Assembly: GCA_001304015.1 (NCBI GenBank)
Contig: LJUY01000049.1
Span: forward strand, 1-20,274
Direction: 5' to 3'
DNA length: 20,274 nt
DNA from: a candidate division Zixibacteria bacterium SM23_81
GTDB taxonomy: Bacteria > SM23-81
Within the stretch, counting starts at the first letter, position 1, and every line of letters begins with the position of its first letter. Below the pieces are notes generated by a model that saw nothing but the letters and a program-made list of their open reading frames with translations, ran no database searches and was not told the origin of the DNA. Of this stretch, positions 1 through 6,989 are shown piece by piece. Position numbers and translations under genes: made by a program.

Positions 1-1028
1 GCACAGGCATACCGGTTCCGCTTCAAAAGTTCCGGATGCTCGCGGATGGCCCGCAGGAAGGGAGACTCACAGGCGGCTTTCAATCCCCCGTTGCGGATAT
101 TCTCCCGCGCGATGGGCACAAAGGGGCAGGGCTCCACGTCGCCCTGGGAGCTGATGTGCAGGGATTTCCGACCTGCTGCTGAGCAGCGGTTATCCGGACC
201 ATATTCGTCGTGGGGAAACTGGATCAGGACGATGGGTTTGCGGCGGCGCAGATCCAGCACCCGCTGACGGAATGCCGCTCGTTCTTCTTCATTCAAGGCC
301 CAAGAGGCTATTGGATTGGGTCCACAGGGCACATATTCGGTGAAGTAGCCCACGGAGCAGCCCAGGTCGATCATCTGATCGACGAACAGATCGCTGCCCA
401 GATGGTCGCTGTTGAATGCCGTGCCGGTGGCGGCAAAGCCGAAACAGATATGGGCTTCCCGCAAGGCCTGAAACGCACGGATGGCGATCTCATAAGCCCC
501 TGGCCGGCGCATCTCGTCGGTGTCTTCCGGGAATCCGTCGATGCTGACCAGCAAGATGATGTTGTTACATTTGGCGATTCTCTTGGCGATCTCCGGCGTC
601 ACAAAGGAGCCGTTGGTGATCATGACGAACAGCAGGCGTCGGTGTCGATCCACCAAGTCCAGCATATCATCTCTCATAAGCGGCTCCCCGCCGGTGACCA
701 CGATGGAGATGACTCCCAGCTTCTCTGCCTCAACCAGGAGGGCACTTAGCTCCTCGGTGGAGAGCTCATCCTGGGTGGATCGCCCCCGAGAGTAGCATCC
801 CGAACAGGTGTAGTTGCAGCGCATGGTCGGGCTGATGGCCACCACTGAGGGGATCAAGCCGTCGATTCTCCCATTCTGCCGTTTACGCCTGCGATCAGCT
901 CGCCACATGCGCCAGGTGACTCTTAAAAGAAAGGACATTCGGCGGGGGCTGGATCGTCCCCACATCCACAGGGCCGACTTCACCAAACCGCCGATATCCT
1001 GATTGGGACCTTGAGAGGGTGAATTCAT
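1..1028 (-). CDS. Radical SAM enzyme with SPASM-like C-terminus, cut by the left window edge
   Basis: The frame opens with ATG at 1028 and stays open to base 1, so about 342 residues are visible and the C-terminus is missing. After a basic N-terminal stretch (residues 23-55) comes the radical SAM cluster motif CNYTCSGCY with cysteines at about 71, 75 and 78, which bind the [4Fe-4S] cluster that cleaves S-adenosylmethionine. A GGEP motif at about 113-116 is the usual SAM amino-group contact. Further on, GPDNRC, SSQGDVEPCPF and a final visible RYACA supply cysteines spaced as in SPASM/twitch auxiliary-cluster domains. Such enzymes modify peptides or small molecules, and nothing nearby indicates the substrate. 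No good Shine-Dalgarno precedes ATG 1028 (the upstream sequence is A/T-rich), so a later start such as the ATG at residue 31 is possible. The family call is firm; the reaction is unknown. Confidence 0.88.
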   Translation of the reverse strand, partial: MNSPSQGPNQDIGGLVKSALWMWGRSSPRRMSFLLRVTWRMWRADRRRKRQNGRIDGLIPSVVAISPTMRCNYTCSGCYSRGRSTQDELSTEELSALLVEAEKLGVISIVVTGGEPLMRDDMLDLVDRHRRLLFVMITNGSFVTPEIAKRIAKCNNIILLVSIDGFPEDTDEMRRPGAYEIAIRAFQALREAHICFGFAATGTAFNSDHLGSDLFVDQMIDLGCSVGYFTEYVPCGPNPIASWALNEEERAAFRQRVLDLRRRKPIVLIQFPHDEYGPDNRCSAAGRKSLHISSQGDVEPCPFVPIARENIRNGGLKAACESPFLRAIREHPELLKRNRYAC

Positions 1029-1059
1029 TTTATATTTGAAAGTCCATGGGCTAAGCGCT

Positions 1060-1080
1060 AAGCTGCGAGCGCGGCAGCTT
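1060..1080. other. Perfect 7-bp hairpin in the spacer upstream of the radical SAM gene
   Basis: AAGCTGC and GCAGCTT flank a 7-nt GC-rich loop in the spacer 1029-1212, between a small membrane protein gene and the radical SAM gene. There is no T-run on either side, so it is not a typical intrinsic terminator. It could be a weak terminator, an operator or chance. The rest of the spacer is GC-rich and I see no gene in it. Confidence 0.35.
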
Positions 1081-1212
1081 CGACTAGCTGGCGCACCCGC
1101 TGCGTTTGAAGGCGGTGTGACAGATCACTGGTCAGCTTTAGCGGCGTGTGAGGCCGCGGCATCGGCGCCGGCGACCAGATGCCTCGCTGACCGTTCTGTC
1201 CCCTGCCACAGC

Positions 1213-1404
1213 CTATCGTCTGCCCAGCGCTGCCCACATCATGAGAACGCCAAACAGCCCAAAGCTGGCGGCGAGGATGATATGCCCCGTTGTCGTTTGG
1301 CCAGCCCGGATCATCCCCAAGTAGATGCCGCAAGCTATGAACCCGCCCATAGCCAAGATGGCGAAAAGCAATCGAGGCGGTGTTCGAGGCGAACCATCCT
1401 TCAT
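1213..1404 (-). CDS. Small two-helix membrane protein, unknown function
   Basis: Predicted protein of 63 residues starting MKDGSPRTPP. I chose ATG 1404 because GAAGGGG (1413-1419) lies 8 nt upstream as a Shine-Dalgarno; a longer version from GTG 1455 would overlap the preceding gene by 23 nt. Two hydrophobic segments are visible, about residues 11-29 (LLFAILAMGGFIACGIYLG) and 37-58 (GHIILAASFGLFGVLMMWA), joined by a short loop and ended by the basic tail LGRR. It is the last of three small membrane protein genes in a row, so co-transcription is likely. I do not recognise a family. Short length and lack of conserved motifs limit confidence. Confidence 0.55.
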   Translation of the reverse strand: MKDGSPRTPPRLLFAILAMGGFIACGIYLGMIRAGQTTTGHIILAASFGLFGVLMMWAALGRR

Positions 1405-1432
1405 GTGTGATGCCCCTTCGTGTTCCTGGTCA

Positions 1433-1627
1433 TCAACTTTGGATGTCTGTTCCACCGAGGTTATTGCTTGTATCCGACTTCTTCACTGGAATAAGATGTC
1501 CCAGCCACCCAATTCCAATCAGAACCCACACTGCGGCAGAGATGATGCGTCCAACCGGGTCCTCCTTCAGCACGAGTCCGAATGTCGGAATGGCTGCTAT
1601 AATGAACGCTACGATGGCCAGCACCAT
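1433..1627 (-). CDS. Small membrane protein, unknown function
   Basis: Predicted protein of 64 residues. It has a hydrophobic segment from residue 2 (VLAIVAFIIAAIPTFGLVL), a short polar turn (KEDPVGR), a second hydrophobic segment (IISAAVWVLIGIGWLGHLI) and a polar tail beginning PVKKSDTSNN. The pattern suggests a helical hairpin in the inner membrane. An in-frame stop lies four codons before ATG 1627, so the start cannot be far upstream, but no clear ribosome binding site is seen. It follows the 140-residue membrane protein by 74 nt and precedes the 63-residue one by 28 nt. No family was recognised. Confidence 0.5.
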   Translation of the reverse strand: MVLAIVAFIIAAIPTFGLVLKEDPVGRIISAAVWVLIGIGWLGHLIPVKKSDTSNNLGGTDIQS

Positions 1628-1701
1628 TGAAAGAGACTATGGAATTACTCGTGGTGACATCCTGGTTCCTCGCTTCCTTTATCAACCTAATGGATGGGTC
1701 T

Positions 1702-2121
1702 TTAGTTCTGAGATGCCGGTTGCGGTTCGCGCCGGAACAATGTCACGGTCTCGTCCTTCATGAGAGCCCAGATGGTATAGACTCCCAGAATGGTGCCCAG
1801 AGGGATGTGGAGGAGGTTCACAAAACCGAGGGCCAGCACCAGATATCTTGCCCACGACTGCCATTTTAAAAGAGCAATACCCCCTATAATTCCCGGGGCT
1901 GACAGCAAGATTAAGATCAGAGCTATTGCCGAACCGACTCCTGTGGTAATGATCATGGCCTCCTGGTCCCCCGAGATGATTCCCCCTCCCACGACGGCCA
2001 AGAATACGATAATGGCTGCTAGAAGATTTAGGGAGCTAAGAGCTATGTGGAGAACTGCCACAGCAGTGACGTGTTTTTCCATCGGCTCTGGTCCAACATC
2101 AGGGGACGAATTTGTGCTCAT
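1702..2121 (-). CDS. Small polytopic membrane protein, unknown function
   Basis: Predicted protein of about 139 residues with three or four hydrophobic stretches: HVTAVAVLHIALSSLNLLAA followed by AIIVFLAVVGGG, then AMIITTGVGSAIALILILLS running into PGIIGGIALL, and WARYLVLALGFVNLLHIPLG running into TILGVYTIWALM. The pattern GIALLKWQSWAR..L followed by P.GTILGVYTIWALM is common in small uncharacterised bacterial membrane proteins. Two ATGs lie side by side at 2124 and 2121. The Shine-Dalgarno AGGAG (2129-2133) is 4 nt from the first and 7 nt from the second, so I prefer 2121. The gene begins only 17 nt after the stop codon of the peptidase-tail remnant, so its RBS lies just beyond that remnant. 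The role is unknown. Confidence 0.72.
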   Translation of the reverse strand: MSTNSSPDVGPEPMEKHVTAVAVLHIALSSLNLLAAIIVFLAVVGGGIISGDQEAMIITTGVGSAIALILILLSAPGIIGGIALLKWQSWARYLVLALGFVNLLHIPLGTILGVYTIWALMKDETVTLFRREPQPASQN

Positions 2122-2137
2122 CATATCTCTCCTGGTC

Positions 2138-2248
2138 TTATTTCTTCCTCGCCAACCTGCCCAATCTGGCCCTGGCCAGCGCTTCCAGGTATTCCACGAA
2201 GATCTTCAAATCGAAGGATCTATACTCAATCTCTCGCCTCTGATGTAC
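2138..2248 (-). pseudogene. Remnant of the 3' end of an M28-type peptidase paralogue
   Basis: Reading from 2248 down to the TAA at 2140-2138 gives VHQ..E.EY, then DLKIF.EYLEALARARL.RL, then RKK and stop. This aligns with the last 37 residues of the intact peptidase at 2876-4939, which reads VHQ..EHEY, DLRIF.EYLEVLARARL.RL, VRK and stop. At DNA level 2161-2227 matches 2902-2968 at about 56 of 67 positions by my count, and most differences fall at synonymous third-codon positions. No upstream part of a peptidase is present and there is no start codon, so this is a fragment. Its 5' edge lies inside the last codons of the beta-barrel gene, in a different frame. I infer decay of a tandem paralogue or a recombination scar; chance similarity is not plausible. 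Confidence 0.85.
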
Positions 2249-2720
2249 CTTTATGGAAGAAATATCGAATCCCAATGGCTCCGTTGAGATCAAATTCTGT
2301 GCTGGGTGTCAAATCCAATAGGGGAGCAATTTCCAGGAAGATATCCAGAGGTGAATTTGCCAAAATATAGCTGATGCCTACTGGTATACGCACTCCGATT
2401 TTGGTGTCTTCGTCGTTGCCGTTTTCCTCAAATTTAATTCTCCCCCCAATCCCATAATAAAGGGGAAGTTTGCCCTGTTCCATTTTAAATAGAGTGAAGT
2501 TGTGAACCAGATAGTCCGCATGCAGATGTAAGGCGTCATGCCTGCCAAATGACCAAGCAATGGCACCATCTATTGCCGCCTTGCCATCGACCCATTGCTT
2601 TAAACTTAAGCCAGTTGGCTCTCCTAAAATAATTCCCAGGCCAAAGCCGCTATCCTGAGCTGCAACAGTACCATAAAACAGCACTGTTATTAACAGCAAA
2701 AAGACAATTGGTCTCACCAT
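2226..2720 (-). CDS. Probable outer-membrane beta-barrel protein with an altered C-terminus
   Basis: Predicted protein of 164 residues. MVRPIVFLLLITVLFYGTVAAQ is a signal peptide with a likely signal peptidase I site after AAQ. The mature part alternates polar and hydrophobic residues, with GFGLGIILGEPTGLSLKQWV, AIDGAIAWSF, LHLHADYLVHNF, LPLYYGIGGRIKF, IGVRIPVGISYIL, DIFLEIAPLLDLTPSTEFDL and GAIGIRYFF. This resembles the DUF3996/BAPKO_0422-like small barrels that normally end in an aromatic residue after G.RY. Here nine more residues (HKGTSEARD) follow RYFF, encoded by out-of-frame reading of the peptidase remnant. AAGGAGG sits just upstream of ATG 2720. The gene follows the M28 peptidase by 155 nt. 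A structural or porin-like role in the outer membrane is inferred, and the tail may affect barrel assembly. Confidence 0.75.
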   Translation of the reverse strand: MVRPIVFLLLITVLFYGTVAAQDSGFGLGIILGEPTGLSLKQWVDGKAAIDGAIAWSFGRHDALHLHADYLVHNFTLFKMEQGKLPLYYGIGGRIKFEENGNDEDTKIGVRIPVGISYILANSPLDIFLEIAPLLDLTPSTEFDLNGAIGIRYFFHKGTSEARD

Positions 2721-2875
2721 CTTGGTACCTCCTTTCTGTCCACACTGCTCCTTATGTTTCAGTGAATTGGCGAGACAAGCGAAAAGGCACAGGCATCAAT
2801 CTCGCGGGGTGAAATGCCCTTAATGTAGCCTCGCGCCGCGTCATCAGGATGTCAAGTTCTTATACCACACAGATT

Positions 2876-4939
2876 TCATTTCCTCACCGGTACCAGCCGG
2901 ACCAATCTGGCCCTGGCCAGCACCTCCAGGTACTCCATGAAGATTCTCAGATCGAGGGGACCATACTCGTGCTCCATGTTTTGATGGACCTCTAGGGCGG
3001 TGCGCTGGCCGTCGACGTACAAAAGGGGAATCTCATACAAGTGCATCTGCCACATCTTCTCGCCCATCTTGTATAGCCATCCGCGGTCCCTCTTGGCCAC
3101 CTTATCGTAAAAGGTGATCATGGGGAAGGGCCCTTCGAACAGCCGGTGTACGACAAGACCATTGGCTTTGCGCTCCAGGGCATTTTTGCGCCAACGCAGC
3201 TTCGAACCCGCCACGCCACCACGGTCCAAAACGGTCTGATACGCTTCCTCGACCAGACCACGAATTTCCTCGACCTGCCAGCCCAGCAGCTCACCTAATT
3301 CTGTGGCCTTGCCCTTCAAAGCTGGCATTCTTTTTCCGGCGAACTCCTCCGCGCAGGACATCAGCACGGCCTTCTCCACATTCAACTCGTGGTCCAATTT
3401 CCCCTGTCGCCTGAGGTGTTCTCTGTGGAACTGTTGCCAAGAGCTCAGCCCCTTCTTTTCCTTGGGGACGAAAGACCGCGTTTTCTCCAGCTGCTCCCTT
3501 CCCATTTCCGTCAACCGTCCCATGGCCTCCAGATATGCCTCTGCCAGAATTCCCTCCCTCTCCTCGGCAGGCAAGTTCAGCAGGTCAAAAGCGAAAGTCA
3601 GGGTGGCGGTGCCCACCCTCTCCAGCACGTTGGGATCCGTCTTGTCCAGGGTATCCTGGTCGGTATGCCAGAAGAAATCCTGGGGATGGCCGACGTATAG
3701 TCCGGGCACTCCGATGGTGGGATCGACGAAGGGCATATGGTCAGTGCCTCCAAAATATTTCTCCGTTTTCCAGCGGAACATGCTGTCTTTACGCAGTCGG
3801 GCAGTTCTTTTTTGGGCGGCCACCCAGCGGAAGGACTTGGCCAGCAAACTGCCCATGAAGTGCTGCTGGATGCCATGGGTGGAGCCCACTAGCAGGGTGC
3901 TGCCGCACTTCTCCTGGTCCTCGCCCACCATGTCCAGACTGATCACACCCAGCATGTTCCTGGTGCGGCGACGGTTCTTATGAAGCCAGGGAACGGTGCC
4001 TCGCCACTCGGGGATGACGAGAAAACGCAAACTTCTCCTCAAAGGTGGCAGCTCCTTACGTTTTTGCAGGGTGGTCAATGTCCGGGCCATCTCCGCCAAC
4101 AGAGCACAGCCCGAGGCGTTGTCGTTGGCCGAGGGCTTGGGATGGCAGATGTGGGCCACCAGAATGAGCTCCTTCGCGGGCTGTTCTGTGCCCCGAATGA
4201 CAGCGGAAAGGGCGCGGAAATGGCCGGTTCGGAAGCGGGTTTTCACCCGGGCCGAGATCCGCAGAGGTTTGTTCTCTTTTCTTGTCCTGTAAAGAGCCTC
4301 CCGGAGTTCCTGGTGCTGGCGGTGGGAGAGGGCGAATCCGAAAAAGGGATGCTCCCGGGCCGGGCCCATAGACACCCCGGAGGCCATGATCTTGTCCGGA
4401 TGATCGAGGTCGGGAGTTGAGGAACCCAGCACCAACATCCCCACAGCCCCCCGCTCAGCCACAGCCCTTAAGTGGACTACAGGGGGACTACCATGAGCCA
4501 GGACCATTTTACCTCTGACTCGGCGTCCAGCATAATCCTGAGGCGCTTCGCCGCGGCCCACCTCCACCAGCTCGCCTTCCCATCCTCCACGGTCGGTGGA
4601 GCTGGAGTTGGCCAAGAGGCTAATGGGGGTCTCGGAAAAACGGAAGATGACCTTTTCCTCCGATTCGGGCGAGACGGTGGCCAAATAGGCATCGATTCTG
4701 TCGCAGATGTAAGGAGGATCCCAAGTCCAGTAGCTGTGGTTCTTGCCCACGGGAAAACGCTCCAGCCTGACCGCCTCCAGGCCCGCCGCCAGGAATTGGT
4801 CGCGGATGACCTCCATGGCCTGAAGGATTTCAGCTCCTCCTGCCACGCGATGAAAAGATATCAACTTAGCGATGAGGTCCTGGGCTCTGGGGCCGGAGAT
4901 CTCGCGAAAGATGGACTGCTTCTGTTCGTTTGTGAGCAT
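2876..4939 (-). CDS. M28-family aminopeptidase-like protein with PA insert and C-terminal winged-helix-like domain
   Basis: Predicted protein of 687 residues with no signal peptide, so probably cytoplasmic. A PA-like insert covers about 120-210 (RGEAPQDYAGRRVRGKMVLA.G). The catalytic part has AHICHPKPSANDNASG (H263, D273), PEWRG (E311), SLDMVGED (D336) and FFWHTDQDT (H425), plus GGTDHMPF near 397-404. These fit the metal ligands of M28 peptidases and look most like the DUF4910 branch. The motif has a single glutamate in PEWRG where classical M28 enzymes have an EE pair, so activity is not certain. Residues 460-600 are helical. Residues 600-687 (DGQRTALEVHQ..EHEYGPLD) resemble the winged-helix repeats of PqqD-like domains. 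GAGGAGG precedes ATG 4939 closely. A degenerate copy of the last 114 nt lies at 2138-2248. Peptide hydrolysis is inferred. Confidence 0.85.
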   Translation of the reverse strand: MLTNEQKQSIFREISGPRAQDLIAKLISFHRVAGGAEILQAMEVIRDQFLAAGLEAVRLERFPVGKNHSYWTWDPPYICDRIDAYLATVSPESEEKVIFRFSETPISLLANSSSTDRGGWEGELVEVGRGEAPQDYAGRRVRGKMVLAHGSPPVVHLRAVAERGAVGMLVLGSSTPDLDHPDKIMASGVSMGPAREHPFFGFALSHRQHQELREALYRTRKENKPLRISARVKTRFRTGHFRALSAVIRGTEQPAKELILVAHICHPKPSANDNASGCALLAEMARTLTTLQKRKELPPLRRSLRFLVIPEWRGTVPWLHKNRRRTRNMLGVISLDMVGEDQEKCGSTLLVGSTHGIQQHFMGSLLAKSFRWVAAQKRTARLRKDSMFRWKTEKYFGGTDHMPFVDPTIGVPGLYVGHPQDFFWHTDQDTLDKTDPNVLERVGTATLTFAFDLLNLPAEEREGILAEAYLEAMGRLTEMGREQLEKTRSFVPKEKKGLSSWQQFHREHLRRQGKLDHELNVEKAVLMSCAEEFAGKRMPALKGKATELGELLGWQVEEIRGLVEEAYQTVLDRGGVAGSKLRWRKNALERKANGLVVHRLFEGPFPMITFYDKVAKRDRGWLYKMGEKMWQMHLYEIPLLYVDGQRTALEVHQNMEHEYGPLDLRIFMEYLEVLARARLVRLVPVRK

Positions 4940-5053
4940 TATGTCCTCCTCGGGATCATCGATCTATTCACAAAGTTGCTTTAGATAGTCATAGCCAAAA
5001 TTAAAATTGGTTTTCGCTGGAATTGACCCTAGCTACTCATGCTTTCTCCATAC

Positions 5054-5230
5054 TGTCATTCCCGTGTAAACGGGAATCCAGAGTCGTTCCGCCTCATCAT
5101 TAAATCTTTCCAGTTTGGGTTTGTCTTTACGATATACTCAAAATAAAGCGTACTGTTTCCTTTTCTGGACAGAATCTAAATATGGTAGGTTTTCGAAAGA
5201 CCCTAGATTCCCGCTTTCGCGGGAATGACA
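5054..5230. repeat. MITE-like element: 32-bp inverted ends, each end itself a hairpin
   Basis: The spacer 4940-5298 has no gene. The left end at 5054-5085 begins TGTCATTCCCG and continues to CGGGAATCCAGAGTC. The reverse complement of the right end (5199-5230) begins TGTCATTCCCG and continues to CGGGAATCTAGGGTC. The two 32-mers differ at about 5 positions. Within each end, ATTCCCG pairs with CGGGAAT around a 6-nt loop. The roughly 113-bp interior is A/T-rich with no ORF. TGTCATTCCCG...CGGGAATC hairpins occur as dispersed repeats in many bacteria. No clear target-site duplication is visible. It lies between the TrmH and M28 genes and may act as a terminator or mRNA-stability element, or simply be a non-autonomous mobile element. 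Confidence 0.75.
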
Positions 5231-5298
5231 TTCCTTAAGTTTTCACTCTTGACCGCTCAGCTGCAACGGTATTTACCAAAATTTTGGCCTCGTCTCAA

Positions 5299-5874
5299 TC
5301 AAAGATTTTTCTTTTCACAAGGATCCAGGATCAAGGATCCAGCATCCCGGTATTGCCGCACCACCTCGAAAACCACCACCCCAAAGGCCACGGCTACATT
5401 TACAGAGTTCTTGAAGCCCCACATGGGGATCTGCACGATCTCATCAGTCATCTCCAGAACCTCTCGAGATATGCCCAGAGCCTCGTTTCCCACCACCAGG
5501 CCGATGGGACTGGGATAGTCGACCTGGTCAAAGGGCTTGCTGGCATCGGTGACTTCCAGGCCGACCACTTTGACCTTCTCTTTTTTTAGCTTATCCACGG
5601 CCTGCACGGTTGTCGGGCAATACTCCCAGTCTACATAATCCATGGCTCCCATGGCCGTCTTGATGACTTTTAGGTTCGGGGGATGCGCCGTAATTCCGCA
5701 GAAGATAACTTTCTGAACGCGGGCGCAGTCTGCGGAGCGGACAATGGATCCCACGTTGAAGGCGCTGCGCAGGTTGTCCAGAACCACGTGGATGGGATGG
5801 CGGGGAAGCTTTCGGAACTCCTCTGGGGAAAGGGGAGAATCGTGAGATTTGACCTGAAAAGTTGTCTCTCTCAT
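5299..5874 (-). CDS. SpoU/TrmH-family RNA 2'-O-methyltransferase
   Basis: From ATG 5874 the product is 191 residues starting MRETTFQVKSH. That ATG overlaps the TGA of the SPL-like gene (ATGA, 5871-5874), which argues for translational coupling and against the longer frame from 5970. The three SPOUT motifs are present: NLRSAFNVGSIVRSADC (motif 1, with the catalytic-type Arg), PIGLVVGNEALGIS (motif 2) and IPMWGFKNSVNVAVAFGVV (motif 3). These form the trefoil-knot SAM site and dimer interface. The family methylates a ribose 2'-OH in tRNA or rRNA; the target here is unknown. The family core ends near VVRQY. The remaining residues (DAGSLILDPCEKKNL) are encoded by a GGATCCTTGATCC-type repeat, so the C-terminus has been extended by repeat sequence. 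Confidence 0.9.
   Translation of the reverse strand: MRETTFQVKSHDSPLSPEEFRKLPRHPIHVVLDNLRSAFNVGSIVRSADCARVQKVIFCGITAHPPNLKVIKTAMGAMDYVDWEYCPTTVQAVDKLKKEKVKVVGLEVTDASKPFDQVDYPSPIGLVVGNEALGISREVLEMTDEIVQIPMWGFKNSVNVAVAFGVVVFEVVRQYRDAGSLILDPCEKKNL
5312..5346 (-). repeat. GATCCTTGATCC-type short repeat inside the TrmH 3' end
   Basis: On the minus strand the order is GGATGCT, GGATCCTT, GATCCT, GGATCCTT, GTGAAAAG. The same order of words (GGATGCT, CGATCCTTGATCCTTG, AAAAG) occurs on the plus strand at 11586-11612. This copy is translated as the last residues of the methyltransferase. It belongs to the dispersed short-period repeats seen in other spacers here. Confidence 0.6.
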
Positions 5875-6974
5875 GGTTGCACCCGTCGGTCCAGCAATCG
5901 GGAAAGGGTGGCCATGTTGCCCGGCGACCAACCAAAGGCTTGGCGCCACACCTGGTCGCTCTCCATGCACAGGTAGACGAAGACGCCCGGATCATGTTCT
6001 TTGATCCATGTGTGCAGCTTCCGAAACATCTCGACGCGAATCGGCTTGAAGTATCTGAGCTTGCCATCATCGCCAGGGAAGAGCTCGCCCAGGACAATCT
6101 TGCTCTGTGGATGCCTCCGCCGAATGATTTCGTCTAGCTCTGGCGGATATCTCAGTGCTCCCAGGCTGATCCAGGCGATGGCCTTGGGATCTACGTATTG
6201 GAAGATGCCGTCCACCACCTGGCGGTATTCTTTTTCCCAGCCGGGAAACTCGATGAGAGGATCGAAGTGAAAGCCAATCCGATACCCCGCCTGGTCACAG
6301 CGACGGGCCGCCTTCAGGCGGTCTCGAACCGGAGGGGCTTCTTTTTCTTCTTTCTGGACGACTGAGTCCGTATTAAGTGACCAGGAGACCACCGTCCGGC
6401 CTCCATGTCGCATGTGGAGGAGATCCTCCACATGAGTTGTTTTGGTCTTTAGCTCCAGAATGGCGTTGGATTTGTCGGCGAAATACCCGATGAGCTGTCG
6501 GGCATGGTGGAAGACCGGATCCAAGCTCAGGCTGTCGGTGAGCTCACCGGTGCCTAAGCGGTAGAAATCGCTCTGGCCCGATGCCAGGAAATTGTCTAGC
6601 TGAGAAGTCAGGTCTTCGAGATTCGCATAGGCCACCAAAATGGGAATAGTAAGATAACTCTGCAGGATGCAGTAAGTGCAGTCCAGGTTGCAGTTGGTGG
6701 CCAGGTTGATAATTCGGTATCCGCAACAGATATAGTTTTTAGTGCCGGGGCAGAGCTTGATAAATGAGCCGCGCTGCTGGGCTATGAGCAGTAATCGCTT
6801 TCCGGCCCTGATGGGATCGGGCTCGCTGGAGAGATTCTGGACAGCCTCCCGGGTATCATCGATCACCTTCACGGGGACGGTGGACCATTGATCCAGCAGC
6901 TCCGCGGTGAAGGGCAGATCCTCGACGGACCGCTCCACGAAGATACGTTCCGGGATGAACTCTTTAGTCCCCAT
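5871..6974 (-). CDS. Spore-photoproduct-lyase-like radical SAM protein
   Basis: Predicted protein of 367 residues. KLCPGTKNYICCGYRIINLA leads into CNLDCTYCILQ, with the cluster cysteines at about 95, 99 and 102. The C-terminal VFVYLCMESDQVWRQAFGWSP is typical of SplB-type proteins. In Bacillus subtilis SplB, Cys141 (44 residues after the last cluster cysteine) donates the hydrogen atom. Here the matching region reads RLGTGELTDSLSLD and has no cysteine between residue 102 and about 226, so this is an SPL relative that probably does not run the classical reaction in the same way. It starts 15 nt after the ParB-like stop and ends in an ATGA overlap with the TrmH gene. Nothing else in the window suggests sporulation. 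A role in nucleic-acid repair or modification is inferred. The RBS before ATG 6974 is weak. Confidence 0.85.
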   Translation of the reverse strand: MGTKEFIPERIFVERSVEDLPFTAELLDQWSTVPVKVIDDTREAVQNLSSEPDPIRAGKRLLLIAQQRGSFIKLCPGTKNYICCGYRIINLATNCNLDCTYCILQSYLTIPILVAYANLEDLTSQLDNFLASGQSDFYRLGTGELTDSLSLDPVFHHARQLIGYFADKSNAILELKTKTTHVEDLLHMRHGGRTVVSWSLNTDSVVQKEEKEAPPVRDRLKAARRCDQAGYRIGFHFDPLIEFPGWEKEYRQVVDGIFQYVDPKAIAWISLGALRYPPELDEIIRRRHPQSKIVLGELFPGDDGKLRYFKPIRVEMFRKLHTWIKEHDPGVFVYLCMESDQVWRQAFGWSPGNMATLSRLLDRRVQP

Positions 6975-6989
6975 AGCAGCTATTTTGCC

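Noticed and set aside
210-749. 179-codon plus-strand frame
   Set aside because: It is antisense to the radical SAM gene, whose CxxxCxxC, GGEP and SPASM-like motifs are on the minus strand.
1058-1333. 91-codon minus-strand frame overlapping the small membrane protein
   Set aside because: Low-complexity, no hydrophobic pattern or motif, and in conflict with the better-supported 63-residue frame that has an RBS.
2822-2855. TTGACA (2855-2850) as a promoter for the beta-barrel gene
   Set aside because: The -35 is perfect but no good -10 lies 16-18 nt away; the nearest (TACATT) is 22 nt away.
5875-5970. Upstream start for the TrmH-type gene (32 extra residues)
   Set aside because: The extra residues overlap the SPL-like gene in another frame, lack family similarity, and the ATGA overlap gives a natural start at 5874.
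6001-6270. Plus-strand frames across the peptidase, SPL-like, TPR and SpoIIE genes
   Set aside because: All are shadows of minus-strand genes with recognised catalytic motifs; none has a domain or an RBS of its own.
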